Origin: Lachnospiraceae bacterium | GTDB lineage: Bacteria > Bacillota > Clostridia > Lachnospirales > Lachnospiraceae | Reading direction: 5' to 3' | Assembly (NCBI GenBank): GCA_017460885.1 | Contig: JAFUAB010000052.1 | Coordinates: 1 to 56,727, forward strand | Length of the DNA: 56,727 bases | Shown here: one piece after another, positions 16,685 to 25,169 of the stretch | Numbering within the stretch: the stretch's first letter is position 1 | Layout: each line of letters starts with the position of its first letter | Position numbers and translations under genes: made by a program | Notes under the pieces: model-generated | What the model was told of the DNA's origin: nothing | Seen by the model: only the letters and a program-made list of their open reading frames with translations | The model's database searches: none

Positions 16685-18466
16685 CTACACTATATTTTCT
16701 TCCAATTCGTAAAAGTATCCCTTTAGAGCCATAAGCTCGTCATAGGTTCCCTGCTCCACTACACGTCCGTCCTGCATTACTACTATCAGATCCGCCTTGC
16801 GTATTGTTGCCAGCTTATGCGCCACTATGAATGTCGTTCTGGACTCGGACATATTGTCCAGTGCCCCTGAAACCTCTCTCTCGGAGATCGCATCCAGAGC
16901 GGATGTGGCTTCATCCAATATGATCACCCGGGGATCCCGGATCAAAGCCCTGGCTATGGATATACGCTGCTTCTGCCCGCCGCTCAGCTTGTCTCCGTGC
17001 TCGCCCACAGAACTTTCAAGACCGTCGGGCAGCTTTTCGATCACGGATTTAAGTCCGGATTCCGCTACTACCTCCTGCAGGACTTCTTCGGAGATATCAC
17101 TTGTTCCGTACAGTATATTGTCTCTGATAGACCCGGAAAAGAGTGCCGTCGACTGCGGGACTACCGCCAGAAATCTCCGGTAACTCCTTAAGTTTATCTC
17201 ATTCATCGGTCTGCCGTCTACAAAAAGCCGACCACCTGTTGGCATCATAAACCCGATAAGCATATTCATTATTGTTGTTTTGCCGGCACCGGACTCCCCG
17301 ACAAAAGCCACTGTCTGTCCCTGCTTTACTTCCAGATTCAGGTCCTCGATCACTACCTTGTCTGTTTTTGGATAGGTATAAGATACATGCTCAAACCGGT
17401 ATTCTCCCCTGAGCTCATCGATCGAGGGTTTGCCGTAATTGTCCTCGATATCCTCGACCTCCAGCACCTCTCCGATGCTTCTAACCGATTCAAGTCCTTT
17501 TGAGATCGTAGGCAGAAGATTCAGCATACCGGACACCTGTCCGACGATCGTCGTAAAATAGCTCTGATAGAGAACCACATCTCCTGTTTTGATCACGCTT
17601 CGTAATGCCAGGAACGCCGTGAATGCCAGACAGATCACCTGAAAGATCTGGAAGCATGCCCAGCTGACGGCACCGAAGTTGGTCTGTATGATATCAAGCT
17701 GATATCCCTCTTCGGCGATCTGAGTCACGCGTTCATTCATTCGTGCGATCTCTTCTTCCTCAAGAGCGTGTGCCCTGGTGACCGGTACCAGTTCCACCAT
17801 CTCGGAAACACGGGCACTGGTCGCTTCAACCTCTTTACGGAATCGCTGGTTATGAAGCCGTATCGGTCTCTTGAAACCATATACCAGCGCCCCCGCCAAC
17901 GGAGCCATCATCAGGAAAAATATAAAAACAACCCTGCTCCTGGTTATCGTTACGGCAAGCGCCACGGCCACATTAATGATGATATTCATAAAGCTTGTAA
18001 AGATCTGATCCGATAATGTTTCCACAGCTTCAACGTCGCGAATGATCTTCGACTGAAGCCGGCCCGATTGAATGTCCTTTTCGGAAAGAATGGACATTGT
18101 CTGGATCTTTTGTACAAGCATGCTGCGTAGTCCCGCTTCCACATCCCTGACCGCCGATGCCCTGAAATGCATATGCAGGTAATTCATCGGGATATTGAGC
18201 AAAAGCAGAAATACCAGAACGCCCGAATTGATCAGGATCAGCTTTGCCGCCCCGGGATCACGGTCGGTCACATAGTTGATTATATTGGCTGTGGCGATGG
18301 GAAGCACCCAAACCGGACTGTGCTTGATGATATAAAAGAATACCGACAGCAGGAAATTATGGTAATAACCCTTGTAAAATCCCACAAGGGTCATCAGGGA
18401 ATTCCCTTTATGCAGGCGGTAGCTCTCCTCAAATATCTCGGGCTCCGCCCTGTGCTTCATTTTCAT
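16685..18466 (-). CDS. ABC exporter-type half transporter (membrane + ATPase)
   Basis: A 593-residue type IV ABC protein. About six membrane segments lie in residues 35-330, then a nucleotide-binding domain with Walker A GESGAGKT (390-397), Q-loop PQSTAL (438-443), signature LSGGQKQR (494-501) and Walker B VIILDEATSALD (E519 catalytic). It has no partner half-transporter nearby, so it should work as a homodimer. This fold exports lipids, peptides or drugs, and is not a normal sugar importer. Its presence inside a sugar operon, 42 bp from the ankyrin-GH43 gene and 43 bp from the esterase, is unexplained. GAGGAAG precedes the ATG. Confidence 0.9.
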   Translation of the reverse strand: MKMKHRAEPEIFEESYRLHKGNSLMTLVGFYKGYYHNFLLSVFFYIIKHSPVWVLPIATANIINYVTDRDPGAAKLILINSGVLVFLLLLNIPMNYLHMHFRASAVRDVEAGLRSMLVQKIQTMSILSEKDIQSGRLQSKIIRDVEAVETLSDQIFTSFMNIIINVAVALAVTITRSRVVFIFFLMMAPLAGALVYGFKRPIRLHNQRFRKEVEATSARVSEMVELVPVTRAHALEEEEIARMNERVTQIAEEGYQLDIIQTNFGAVSWACFQIFQVICLAFTAFLALRSVIKTGDVVLYQSYFTTIVGQVSGMLNLLPTISKGLESVRSIGEVLEVEDIEDNYGKPSIDELRGEYRFEHVSYTYPKTDKVVIEDLNLEVKQGQTVAFVGESGAGKTTIMNMLIGFMMPTGGRLFVDGRPMNEINLRSYRRFLAVVPQSTALFSGSIRDNILYGTSDISEEVLQEVVAESGLKSVIEKLPDGLESSVGEHGDKLSGGQKQRISIARALIRDPRVIILDEATSALDAISEREVSGALDNMSESRTTFIVAHKLATIRKADLIVVMQDGRVVEQGTYDELMALKGYFYELEENIV

Positions 18467-18507
18467 GATACTTCCTCATATGATCTACAATCTGTACTTT
18501 ATACACC

Positions 18508-20445
18508 TCAGGCATACCCGAATTCCGTAAATCTGACCGGAGGGGTGTTGTCGTCCCGGGTGCTGCAGACAGCATAGATACCTGCCATCGCCCCCGTGAA
18601 CCGTTTGCCCTTTTTTATTCCTTCATCGCAGAGATAATAAACGTCCGGTAATGTATGTATGAGTCTTTCTCCACAGTAAAAATCTCTTTTTAAGCCGTCT
18701 GCACGCATCTCAAGAGGAAACGCCTCACCTGCGGTAAGAAGCTCCGTTATTTCTGTCACATCCGCAATATATTCCGTATCCTCATCTCCTATATGTTCAC
18801 CGACACGCAGGACGATCCGGCCGTTCCTTTTCGTCAACCCGAAGACACAATAGGTGTTTTCATCATAGTATCCCGTCAGTCCGAATTCCATGCCCTCCGC
18901 AAAAAACTCGGGAACAGTGACGACAACCGATACTCTGCATTTAAATGCGATCTGCCTCCTCAGCACTATACTCCTGCAGGCCGTGGAGGACATGGGAGAA
19001 GCGGATGGGCAAAGAGTAAACTCATATACCCCGTCTCTATGAACCTTAGCCACGATCGTACCCGGAGCGTGAGGTCTCGGAGTCATAAAGCCTGCGGGAA
19101 GTCCCCCGGGCTTAGGATCAGTGTCGGCCGGACGGGCGGAACCGTCCCTGTGATCCATTTGGGGAAACGGCTTTCTTTGCAGTACCGACGGCCCCCTGAG
19201 GTCGTTGACGATCGGCCAGCCGTCAGCAGTCCAGGTTACCGGATCCAGTGCCGTCTCCCGTCCAAGCATACTGTATTTACCGTCCAGCATACGTCCGCAG
19301 AGATAAACCATATACCAGCGCCCGTCGGGAGTATCCACCAGATCGCCGTGTCCGCATCTCTGAATGGCGGCCGTGGGATCGCTCTGTCTCATTATCGGAT
19401 TATACGGACTCGGCTCATAATCGCCGAAAAGCGTTTTTGATCTCTGAACCGTCACCATGTGTCCGGGGCCGGTTCCTCCCTCGGCAAGGATCAGATAATA
19501 ATAACCGTCCTTTTTGTATAAATGCGGTCCCTCCGGAGCGCGTTTTCTGTCTCCGTAATACAGCAGCTTCGCCTCGGAGATCTGTCTGGTACCGGTCTCA
19601 TCCAGCTCCAGTATCCTGGCGCCGCGGTTTAACAGCATATAGCGTCTGCCATCGTCATCATTAAAAATGCTTGGATCTATGCCGTCTTCCTCTATATACA
19701 CCGGTTCGGAATAAGGTCCCTCCGGTCTGTCGGAGAAGACCACTATCTGCCGCCTGTATGGCGTAATGCCCAATGAACCCGTATCATCATTGAATCTCAT
19801 CGTTGCGGTAATATAATACCTGCCGTCATGATACGAAATATCAGGCGCCCAGTATCCCCTGCCGCCTTCCAGCTCATCGAGGTGCGCCCATTCGGGATTG
19901 GTGATGGCATAGCCGATTATCTCCCAATTGATCAGATCCCTGGAATGTGACACCGGTATACAGGGAAAAAATATAAAGGTCGAGTTGACCATATAATAGT
20001 CTTCACCGACTCTGACCACGGACGGATCCGGGAACATGCCTGTCCGTATCGGATTTTTGTAGTAATCGTCTATATTTCCAAAGTGTTCTGTCATATAACG
20101 GCAGATACTGTTGCTGCCGGACGATACGGCCACCTCCCACGGAGTGATCAGTTCACGGTCACCGCGAAAAGGGTCCATTCCGCATTTTCCGATCAGATAA
20201 TCCCAAAGTCCGGTATCATCGGATACAGCGGCATAATGAAGTACATCGCGTCCGTTTTCATCCCTCTCATCCAGACTGATCCTGGAATACTCGACCAGAT
20301 AACGCACCACATCAGATCGGCCGGCTTCTGCGGCCGCGAAAAGATGCTCTCCGCGGATCATGGCAGGATCCCTGACAAGCCGGCTGCGTACGGTCTCGAG
20401 ATCGCCGGCTTTTATGGCTTTGTATAATATATCACTTGAATTCAT
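18508..20445 (-). CDS. Ankyrin-repeat domain fused to a GH43 glycosidase
   Basis: A 645-residue protein with an unusual layout. Residues 5-125 show about four ankyrin-like repeats: LYKAIKAGDLETVRSRLV, HLFAAAEAGRSDVVRYLV, DVLHYAAVSDDTGLWDYLI and TPWEVAVSSGSNSICRYM. Residues 130-425 are a GH43 five-bladed propeller with the catalytic base D140 (TGMFPDPSVV), the pKa-tuning D257 (DGIDPSIFND) and the acid E305 (APEGPHLYKKDGYYYL). Residues about 450-645 form a beta-sandwich like that of GH43 beta-xylosidases and arabinofuranosidases. No signal peptide. Residues 430-440 (MDHRDGSARP) are encoded by a dispersed palindromic repeat. The start is uncertain: ATG 20445 has only AAAGAAG, and a GTG at 20463 lies inside another repeat copy. 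The ankyrin part may bind a partner protein. Confidence 0.88.
   Translation of the reverse strand: MNSSDILYKAIKAGDLETVRSRLVRDPAMIRGEHLFAAAEAGRSDVVRYLVEYSRISLDERDENGRDVLHYAAVSDDTGLWDYLIGKCGMDPFRGDRELITPWEVAVSSGSNSICRYMTEHFGNIDDYYKNPIRTGMFPDPSVVRVGEDYYMVNSTFIFFPCIPVSHSRDLINWEIIGYAITNPEWAHLDELEGGRGYWAPDISYHDGRYYITATMRFNDDTGSLGITPYRRQIVVFSDRPEGPYSEPVYIEEDGIDPSIFNDDDGRRYMLLNRGARILELDETGTRQISEAKLLYYGDRKRAPEGPHLYKKDGYYYLILAEGGTGPGHMVTVQRSKTLFGDYEPSPYNPIMRQSDPTAAIQRCGHGDLVDTPDGRWYMVYLCGRMLDGKYSMLGRETALDPVTWTADGWPIVNDLRGPSVLQRKPFPQMDHRDGSARPADTDPKPGGLPAGFMTPRPHAPGTIVAKVHRDGVYEFTLCPSASPMSSTACRSIVLRRQIAFKCRVSVVVTVPEFFAEGMEFGLTGYYDENTYCVFGLTKRNGRIVLRVGEHIGDEDTEYIADVTEITELLTAGEAFPLEMRADGLKRDFYCGERLIHTLPDVYYLCDEGIKKGKRFTGAMAGIYAVCSTRDDNTPPVRFTEFGYA
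19136..19156. repeat. Dispersed repeat core inside the ankyrin-GH43 gene
   Basis: These 21 bases match positions 47938-47958 with one mismatch (core gaaccgtccctgtgatcc). Within the gene they encode DHRDGSA between the catalytic propeller and the C-terminal sandwich, a linker position that tolerates insertion. Confidence 0.75.
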
Positions 20446-20456
20446 CTTCTTTGGTT

Positions 20457-20514
20457 GGATCACGGGGACGGTTCTTTTGATCCATTTGGATCACGGGGAT
20501 GGTTCTTTTGACCC
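20457..20514. repeat. Two 27-bp ggatca...tgatcc repeats between the GH43 genes
   Basis: Copies at 20457-20483 and 20488-20514 each begin ggatcacgggga and carry ggttcttttga before the right end (tcc or ccc). The second copy contains the stop codon and last residues (KEPSP) of the upstream GH43 gene, and the first overlaps the possible GTG start of the ankyrin-GH43 gene. Confidence 0.85.
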
Positions 20515-22443
20515 AAAATCGTCCCACTCATAGGCGTCGATCACGGCATACCCGCCGCGTACTCCCTTAGAAACCGCATATACGCCCACTCTGGCTCCGA
20601 CCCAGGTATGATCGGAGGGTTTAAACTCTTCCCCGATATCCCTGAACGCAGCATCTCCGGTCCCGACTGTCACATCATCAGGTAAAGCCTTACCGGTCAT
20701 GTATTTAAAGCTCGCCACGGGATGGCAATCCTCCACCGAAGTGAACTCCTTTGCACTCTCTCCGTTTCCGGCTTCGCGACAGACCATCGAAACAATAAAC
20801 TCCGTCTCTTCGGCTCCGGACGTTTCGATCACTCTCAGGTTTTCCTTTTTATCTTTGGTCCCGGTTATGCTTTCACTGGTGCCGTAACGGATATCCAGGC
20901 CGCCGTCCTTCCTCTTTGCACACTCCAGAAAGGCGTACTCTCCTCCCATAAACGTGATACCGATACGATCACCGGTCTGGAGCTTATTTACTTTAAATGC
21001 TACAGTCACTTCAAACTCCCTGCGGTCAGGCTTTCGCGTCAGCACGTTCGGACATTTCCAAAGCACCGGATCCGCTCCCTGACTGTTGAGAGCCTGGAGC
21101 TTCAGTCTGTATTTACCATGATTTCCCAGATATGGACTGTTGCCGCCGAAAAGATATGACATATCTTCGGAAACGACATTTTCGTCCGGGTTAAAAACGG
21201 CAAAATATTCTTCGGAATAATTGCCCAGCCATTGATAGTCATGATATGTTGAGAACCGATTCTGAGATATCTCTGCGACTGACCCGCCCGATACAGGCTC
21301 TCCCCATGTGCCTTTACCGGCAGGCTCTCCGATCACCGGCCAGCTGTCATTCCAGACCACCGGCTGCAGATGGCAGACCCTGCCATACGGACCAAGATCC
21401 TGGAAATGTATGAACCAGTCACTTCGGTTATAGGATACCAGACCTCCCTGATGAGGGCCGTTGACTATGCTCGAGCCCTGTCTCATCACAACTCTGCATT
21501 CATAGGGACCATGGATATTCTTTGACCTTAGCGCGAGCTGCCAGCCGTAACGGACACCGCCCGCGGGAGCAAGTATATAAATATATCCGTCGCGCTTATA
21601 AACCTTCGGGCCTTCTATCGTGATCGCAGGTGCATTGTTATCGTCGGGCTCCTTTGCCTTCGAACCCGCAAATCTGTGTACATAGTCCTCCCGGTGTATC
21701 ATACCGTTAAAAGCTCTCTCATCTCCTGCCCTGCCGGCATCCGATGAAGCCTGTAGTCCGGGACCTCTTTCTCCGGAATCCGGGTTTCCGTCAGAAGGCA
21801 ATGAAACCAGATTACCGTTAAAGATGATGTGATCTGGAGATATCGCCTTTATCCCCTGAGCGTCAAGCTCAACCATTCCGAGTATGCTCTTGAAACCGAT
21901 CCTGCTTTTTGCATATGCATGCACGAGCCAGAACCTGCCGTCTTCGTCTATAAACGGGCAGGGATCTATAAGTCCCCTTCCCTCCAGCACGCATACCGGT
22001 CTGTCCCATATAATCGGTATGAATCCCGGAATGTGCAGGTCGCATCCATGATCGAACTCATATCCACGGTCTTCAGATCCGTCACCTTGCACGGGATCGA
22101 CACAATGATTTCGAAAGCCCTCGGTTGTCTGAAAACGCCCTCTCACCACATACAACCCTTCGTCGGGCATACCGTAATAAATGTAAAAGGTATCATTGTA
22201 GTATCTGATGGCGGGCGCCCATATTCCTTCGGAATGTCTGGGATAATCAAATGTCTGACCAAGCTCCCTGACCGCATATCCGGTCAGTGTCCAGTTCACC
22301 AGATCCCGGGATCTGAGGATCGGCAGCCCCGGAGTATAGTTAAAGCTGGATGCCGTCATAAAGAACATGTCCCCGACCCTGGTAACATCAGGGTCCGAAT
22401 AATCGGCAAATAATATAGGGTTTTGAAAATTCATATCGTTCAT
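20491..22443 (-). CDS. GH43 glycosidase (beta-xylosidase/arabinofuranosidase type)
   Basis: A 650-residue GH43 enzyme, probably subfamily 12-like. The propeller spans about 5-400 with base D17 (ADYSDPDVTRVGDMFF), D160 (GRGLIDPCPFIDEDGRFWL) and acid E277 (ITIEGPKVYKRDGYIY). PQGSSIVNGPHQGGLV-like residues near 330 and a C-terminal concanavalin-like domain from about 430 follow. It lacks a signal peptide. A hydrophilic insertion near residues 215-270 (many G, D, S, E) is odd. Likely removes arabinose, xylose or galactose from pectin side chains; the sugar is not certain. The ATG at 22443 overlaps the TGA of the SGNH gene (TGATG), so the pair is translationally coupled. Its last residues come from a dispersed repeat. 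Confidence 0.9.
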   Translation of the reverse strand: MNDMNFQNPILFADYSDPDVTRVGDMFFMTASSFNYTPGLPILRSRDLVNWTLTGYAVRELGQTFDYPRHSEGIWAPAIRYYNDTFYIYYGMPDEGLYVVRGRFQTTEGFRNHCVDPVQGDGSEDRGYEFDHGCDLHIPGFIPIIWDRPVCVLEGRGLIDPCPFIDEDGRFWLVHAYAKSRIGFKSILGMVELDAQGIKAISPDHIIFNGNLVSLPSDGNPDSGERGPGLQASSDAGRAGDERAFNGMIHREDYVHRFAGSKAKEPDDNNAPAITIEGPKVYKRDGYIYILAPAGGVRYGWQLALRSKNIHGPYECRVVMRQGSSIVNGPHQGGLVSYNRSDWFIHFQDLGPYGRVCHLQPVVWNDSWPVIGEPAGKGTWGEPVSGGSVAEISQNRFSTYHDYQWLGNYSEEYFAVFNPDENVVSEDMSYLFGGNSPYLGNHGKYRLKLQALNSQGADPVLWKCPNVLTRKPDRREFEVTVAFKVNKLQTGDRIGITFMGGEYAFLECAKRKDGGLDIRYGTSESITGTKDKKENLRVIETSGAEETEFIVSMVCREAGNGESAKEFTSVEDCHPVASFKYMTGKALPDDVTVGTGDAAFRDIGEEFKPSDHTWVGARVGVYAVSKGVRGGYAVIDAYEWDDFGSKEPSP

Positions 22444-23204
22444 CACTGCTTATATTCTTCTCTGAGTCCGTCTTCCAGAAGATTCGAATCGTACACGGAA
22501 TCCAGATCACGAAGTACAGCCTCATCCACCAGCGTGGAAAAAGGAGCTCCGAGTTTGATCAATTCCCGTGCGATCAACTCTCCGAACTTCATCGCACCCT
22601 CGTATTTAAGGTGCGTATTGTCGGTAGACAATCCCTCCGGCAGCCAGAACGCCTCTCCCGGCTTAACATGCATATAATACCTTTTGGACGGCTCATCACC
22701 TGTCTTCTCCAGAAATTCCCGGCTTGCCTTAAACAGATCCGCAACCGGTACTCCGAACCTCTCAGCCGCCTTATGATACGCTTGTACATAGGGAGTGTGC
22801 TGTGAATCCTCAAGGGTCACATGATCATCCTTGAATTCCCTGCGTTCAAGCGGTGTGATGAACAGTGGGATGGCTCCCTTATTTCTGGCAACATTTACAA
22901 ACTTACCGAGGTTCTCTATAAAATCCGTATCCGGATCAGTGTACCTGGCCAGATCGGTTTCTTTTTCATCATTGTGTCCAAACTGGATGAAAAGGAAATC
23001 ACCTTCTTTGATCTCGTCATATATAAATGCCAGTCTGCCCTGATCTATAAAGCTCCTGGTACTTCTCCCGTTGATCGCATGATCGTAGACCACCACATCA
23101 AAAGCCGTATATCTGTCAAAAGCCTGGGCGATCCCGGTCTGCGGATATTTATTTGCCTTGTTGCAGGTATTCGTCGAATCTCCCGCCCAAAATATCACTC
23201 TCAT
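22443..23204 (-). CDS. Rhamnogalacturonan acetylesterase-like SGNH hydrolase
   Basis: A 253-residue GDSL/SGNH esterase. The four blocks are visible: FWAGDST with S10 as nucleophile, INGRSTRSF with the oxyanion glycine, FIQFGHND with N78, and STDNTHLKYEGA with D195 and H198. FGHNDEKETD and HTPYVQAYHKAAERFGVP are typical of the YesT/RhgT group (CE12), which removes acetyl groups from rhamnogalacturonan I. No signal peptide, so it acts inside the cell. AGGAGA precedes the ATG and directly abuts a strong terminator hairpin left of the ABC importer genes. Expression therefore needs read-through from the importer transcript or an unseen promoter. Confidence 0.92.
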   Translation of the reverse strand: MRVIFWAGDSTNTCNKANKYPQTGIAQAFDRYTAFDVVVYDHAINGRSTRSFIDQGRLAFIYDEIKEGDFLFIQFGHNDEKETDLARYTDPDTDFIENLGKFVNVARNKGAIPLFITPLERREFKDDHVTLEDSQHTPYVQAYHKAAERFGVPVADLFKASREFLEKTGDEPSKRYYMHVKPGEAFWLPEGLSTDNTHLKYEGAMKFGELIARELIKLGAPFSTLVDEAVLRDLDSVYDSNLLEDGLREEYKQ

Positions 23205-23219
23205 AGAATCTCCTGTTAC

Positions 23220-23246
23220 AAAAAAGCCCCGCGCCTGGCGCGGGGC
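23220..23246 (-). terminator. Strong terminator after the importer genes
   Basis: A GC-only stem (gccccgcgc paired with gcgcggggc, loop ctg, 23226-23246) is followed on the minus strand by TTTTTTG. It lies 12 bp after the YtcP-type permease stop, and immediately before the SGNH ribosome site. Confidence 0.9.
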
Positions 23247-23258
23247 TGAATTTCTTTT

Positions 23259-24125
23259 TTACTCTTTGACAGCTCCCACATTTACACCCGTTACAAAATA
23301 CTTCTGAAGGAACGGATACAGAGCCATGAAAGGAAGTATCGCACAGATGATCGCCGCATAGTACAATGTCGTCTGCGACACACTGTATTGTGTTACCGGC
23401 GTATCTCCGTCCATGACCATAACCCTCAGGATATACTGGAAGTTGACCTGATCACGGTTTGTGATGTAGATCTGTACCGTTGAATAATCATTCCAGACAG
23501 TAACAGCGAACATCAGACCGATGGAAGCAAGGGCTGCCTTTGACAGCGGAAGCACGATCTTAAAGAAGATACCCATCGGAGAACATCCATCGATCTTGGC
23601 TGCCTCAAACAGCGATCCGGGGATTCCCTCGAAGAAGTTACGCATCAGTACCAGGTTATATACGTTCATGCCGTGCTTGACAACCAGGATCCACATGGAG
23701 TTTACCAGATGGAGCTTCTTCATGACCAGGTATTCGGGGATCATTCCTCCGGAGAAGATCATCGTGAAAAGAAGGAAATATGCGATGATGGTTCTGCCGG
23801 GAAGATCCTCCTGAGCCAGTACGTAGCCGCCGAGAGTGGACATTACCAGTCCGAGCAGCGTACCCAGGATCGTCGTAATAACCGAGTTGACAAACGGTCT
23901 GTACAATTTGGAGGTCGTCATGATCACCTTATAGCCATCCAGCGTAAATTTATTCGGGAAAAGCTGGAACTTGTAAACGCCTACCGCATTGAAGGAGTCT
24001 GACAAAACCTTCCAGATCGGTATAAGGATTATCAAGCCGATCAGAATAAATACTATGTAGTTTACGACGTCAAAAACGCCGGTCTTTTTCTTTCTTCCTG
24101 TACCGAAATCTTTACTCTTAGCCAT
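23259..24125 (-). CDS. Carbohydrate ABC permease, YtcP/LplC type
   Basis: A 288-residue inner membrane subunit with six predicted segments, the first at about 20-42 (VVNYIVFILIGLIILIPIW). The coupling helix region is EAAKIDGCSPMGIFFKIVLPLSKAAL, the EAA motif by which such permeases contact the shared ATPase. The ending YPFLQKYFVTGVNVGAVKE is typical of CUT1 family YtcP proteins, which import oligosaccharides including rhamnogalacturonan fragments. It pairs with the LplB-type permease 11 bp upstream. No ATP-binding gene is in the locus, so an MsmX/UgpC-like ATPase elsewhere is needed. GAGGTGAT precedes the ATG. Confidence 0.93.
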   Translation of the reverse strand: MAKSKDFGTGRKKKTGVFDVVNYIVFILIGLIILIPIWKVLSDSFNAVGVYKFQLFPNKFTLDGYKVIMTTSKLYRPFVNSVITTILGTLLGLVMSTLGGYVLAQEDLPGRTIIAYFLLFTMIFSGGMIPEYLVMKKLHLVNSMWILVVKHGMNVYNLVLMRNFFEGIPGSLFEAAKIDGCSPMGIFFKIVLPLSKAALASIGLMFAVTVWNDYSTVQIYITNRDQVNFQYILRVMVMDGDTPVTQYSVSQTTLYYAAIICAILPFMALYPFLQKYFVTGVNVGAVKE

Positions 24126-24136
24126 ATCACATCACC

Positions 24137-25087
24137 TCACAGTATTCCGCGTCCGCGTACTTTCTTGCTAGCCCAGTTACATACGATAACGAGGAAGCAG
24201 CCTACGAGTGACTTAAACAGACCGACCGCTGTTGTATAACCGTAATTGGGGATGGCCGTCATAAAGGTCTTACGGTAGATGTAAGTTGAAATAACATCGG
24301 ATACTTCAAATACACGGTTGTTGTACATAACGAAAACCGACTCGAACAGGTTCAGAACCTTAGCAAGGTTAAGGATCAGAACGATGATGATCGTATTGGC
24401 AAGCTCGGGAACCGTTACATACCAGATCTTCTGCATGCGTGTGGCACCGTCAATATCCGCAGCCTCATACAGCTCGGGATTGATCCCGGACAGCGTCGCA
24501 AGGAATATTACGGTTCCCCATCCGGTCTCCTTCCAGATGTTTACAATATAGTAAACAGGCCGCCACAGATGCGTTTCGTGCATGAAGTCTATACTTTCCT
24601 TGATCCATCCCCAGTTCTTTAATGTCTCGTTAACGAAACCGGTGGAAGAAGTGGAAAGGAACAGGGTAAAGATGGCTGCCGTAACTGTCCATGACATAAA
24701 GTGAGGCAGATAGATAACGGTCTGCAGCACCTTCTTTGCGAACAGATTGGCCATCTCGTTAATGAACACCGATACTATAACGGATGCCGCCGTAGTGATC
24801 AGCAGCTTGGTGATCGACAGCACCAGTGTATTGGTAAAGGCTTTCCAGAAGTCCTTCTCGGAAAACATCTTCTGGAAATGTTTCATGCCGACAAATTCAA
24901 TTTTCTTAAGCGTGTAATCATAAAACGAATAGCGTATACCGAGCATAGGCCAGTAATACACGATCAAAACATAGATAAGAACAGGGATAAACATCAGATA
25001 AAAGCCCCTGTTGTTCCATATACGTAATTTCAGAGGTTTTTTATTTATTTCCCGCCCCGTTGAAGTTTGAGTTTGCTTTTTTGCCAT
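24137..25087 (-). CDS. Carbohydrate ABC permease, LplB type
   Basis: A 316-residue six-segment membrane protein. It has the early FYLMFIPVLIYVLIVYYWPMLGI, the EAA loop YEAADIDGATRMQKIWYVTVPELANTIII and the ending CNWASKKVRGRGIL, all typical of LplB partners of YtcP. It forms the heterodimeric channel for the lipoprotein encoded 82 bp upstream. The start follows GGGGTATGACTT, a modest site. The substrate is inferred to be pectin-derived oligosaccharide because every downstream enzyme acts on pectin or rhamnogalacturonan. Starch or other glycans cannot be excluded from sequence alone. Confidence 0.93.
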   Translation of the reverse strand: MAKKQTQTSTGREINKKPLKLRIWNNRGFYLMFIPVLIYVLIVYYWPMLGIRYSFYDYTLKKIEFVGMKHFQKMFSEKDFWKAFTNTLVLSITKLLITTAASVIVSVFINEMANLFAKKVLQTVIYLPHFMSWTVTAAIFTLFLSTSSTGFVNETLKNWGWIKESIDFMHETHLWRPVYYIVNIWKETGWGTVIFLATLSGINPELYEAADIDGATRMQKIWYVTVPELANTIIIVLILNLAKVLNLFESVFVMYNNRVFEVSDVISTYIYRKTFMTAIPNYGYTTAVGLFKSLVGCFLVIVCNWASKKVRGRGIL

Positions 25088-25169
25088 AAGTCATACCCCG
25101 TTTTTAGTGCTTGTATGGGCACCCTTAATCGGGCGCCCATACATTTACTGGTTTTATTATTATCAAATA

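Noticed and set aside
16685-18466. Importer ATPase for the LplB/YtcP permeases
   Set aside because: The protein has its own six-segment membrane domain fused to the ATPase, which is exporter architecture, and not the separate MsmX type.
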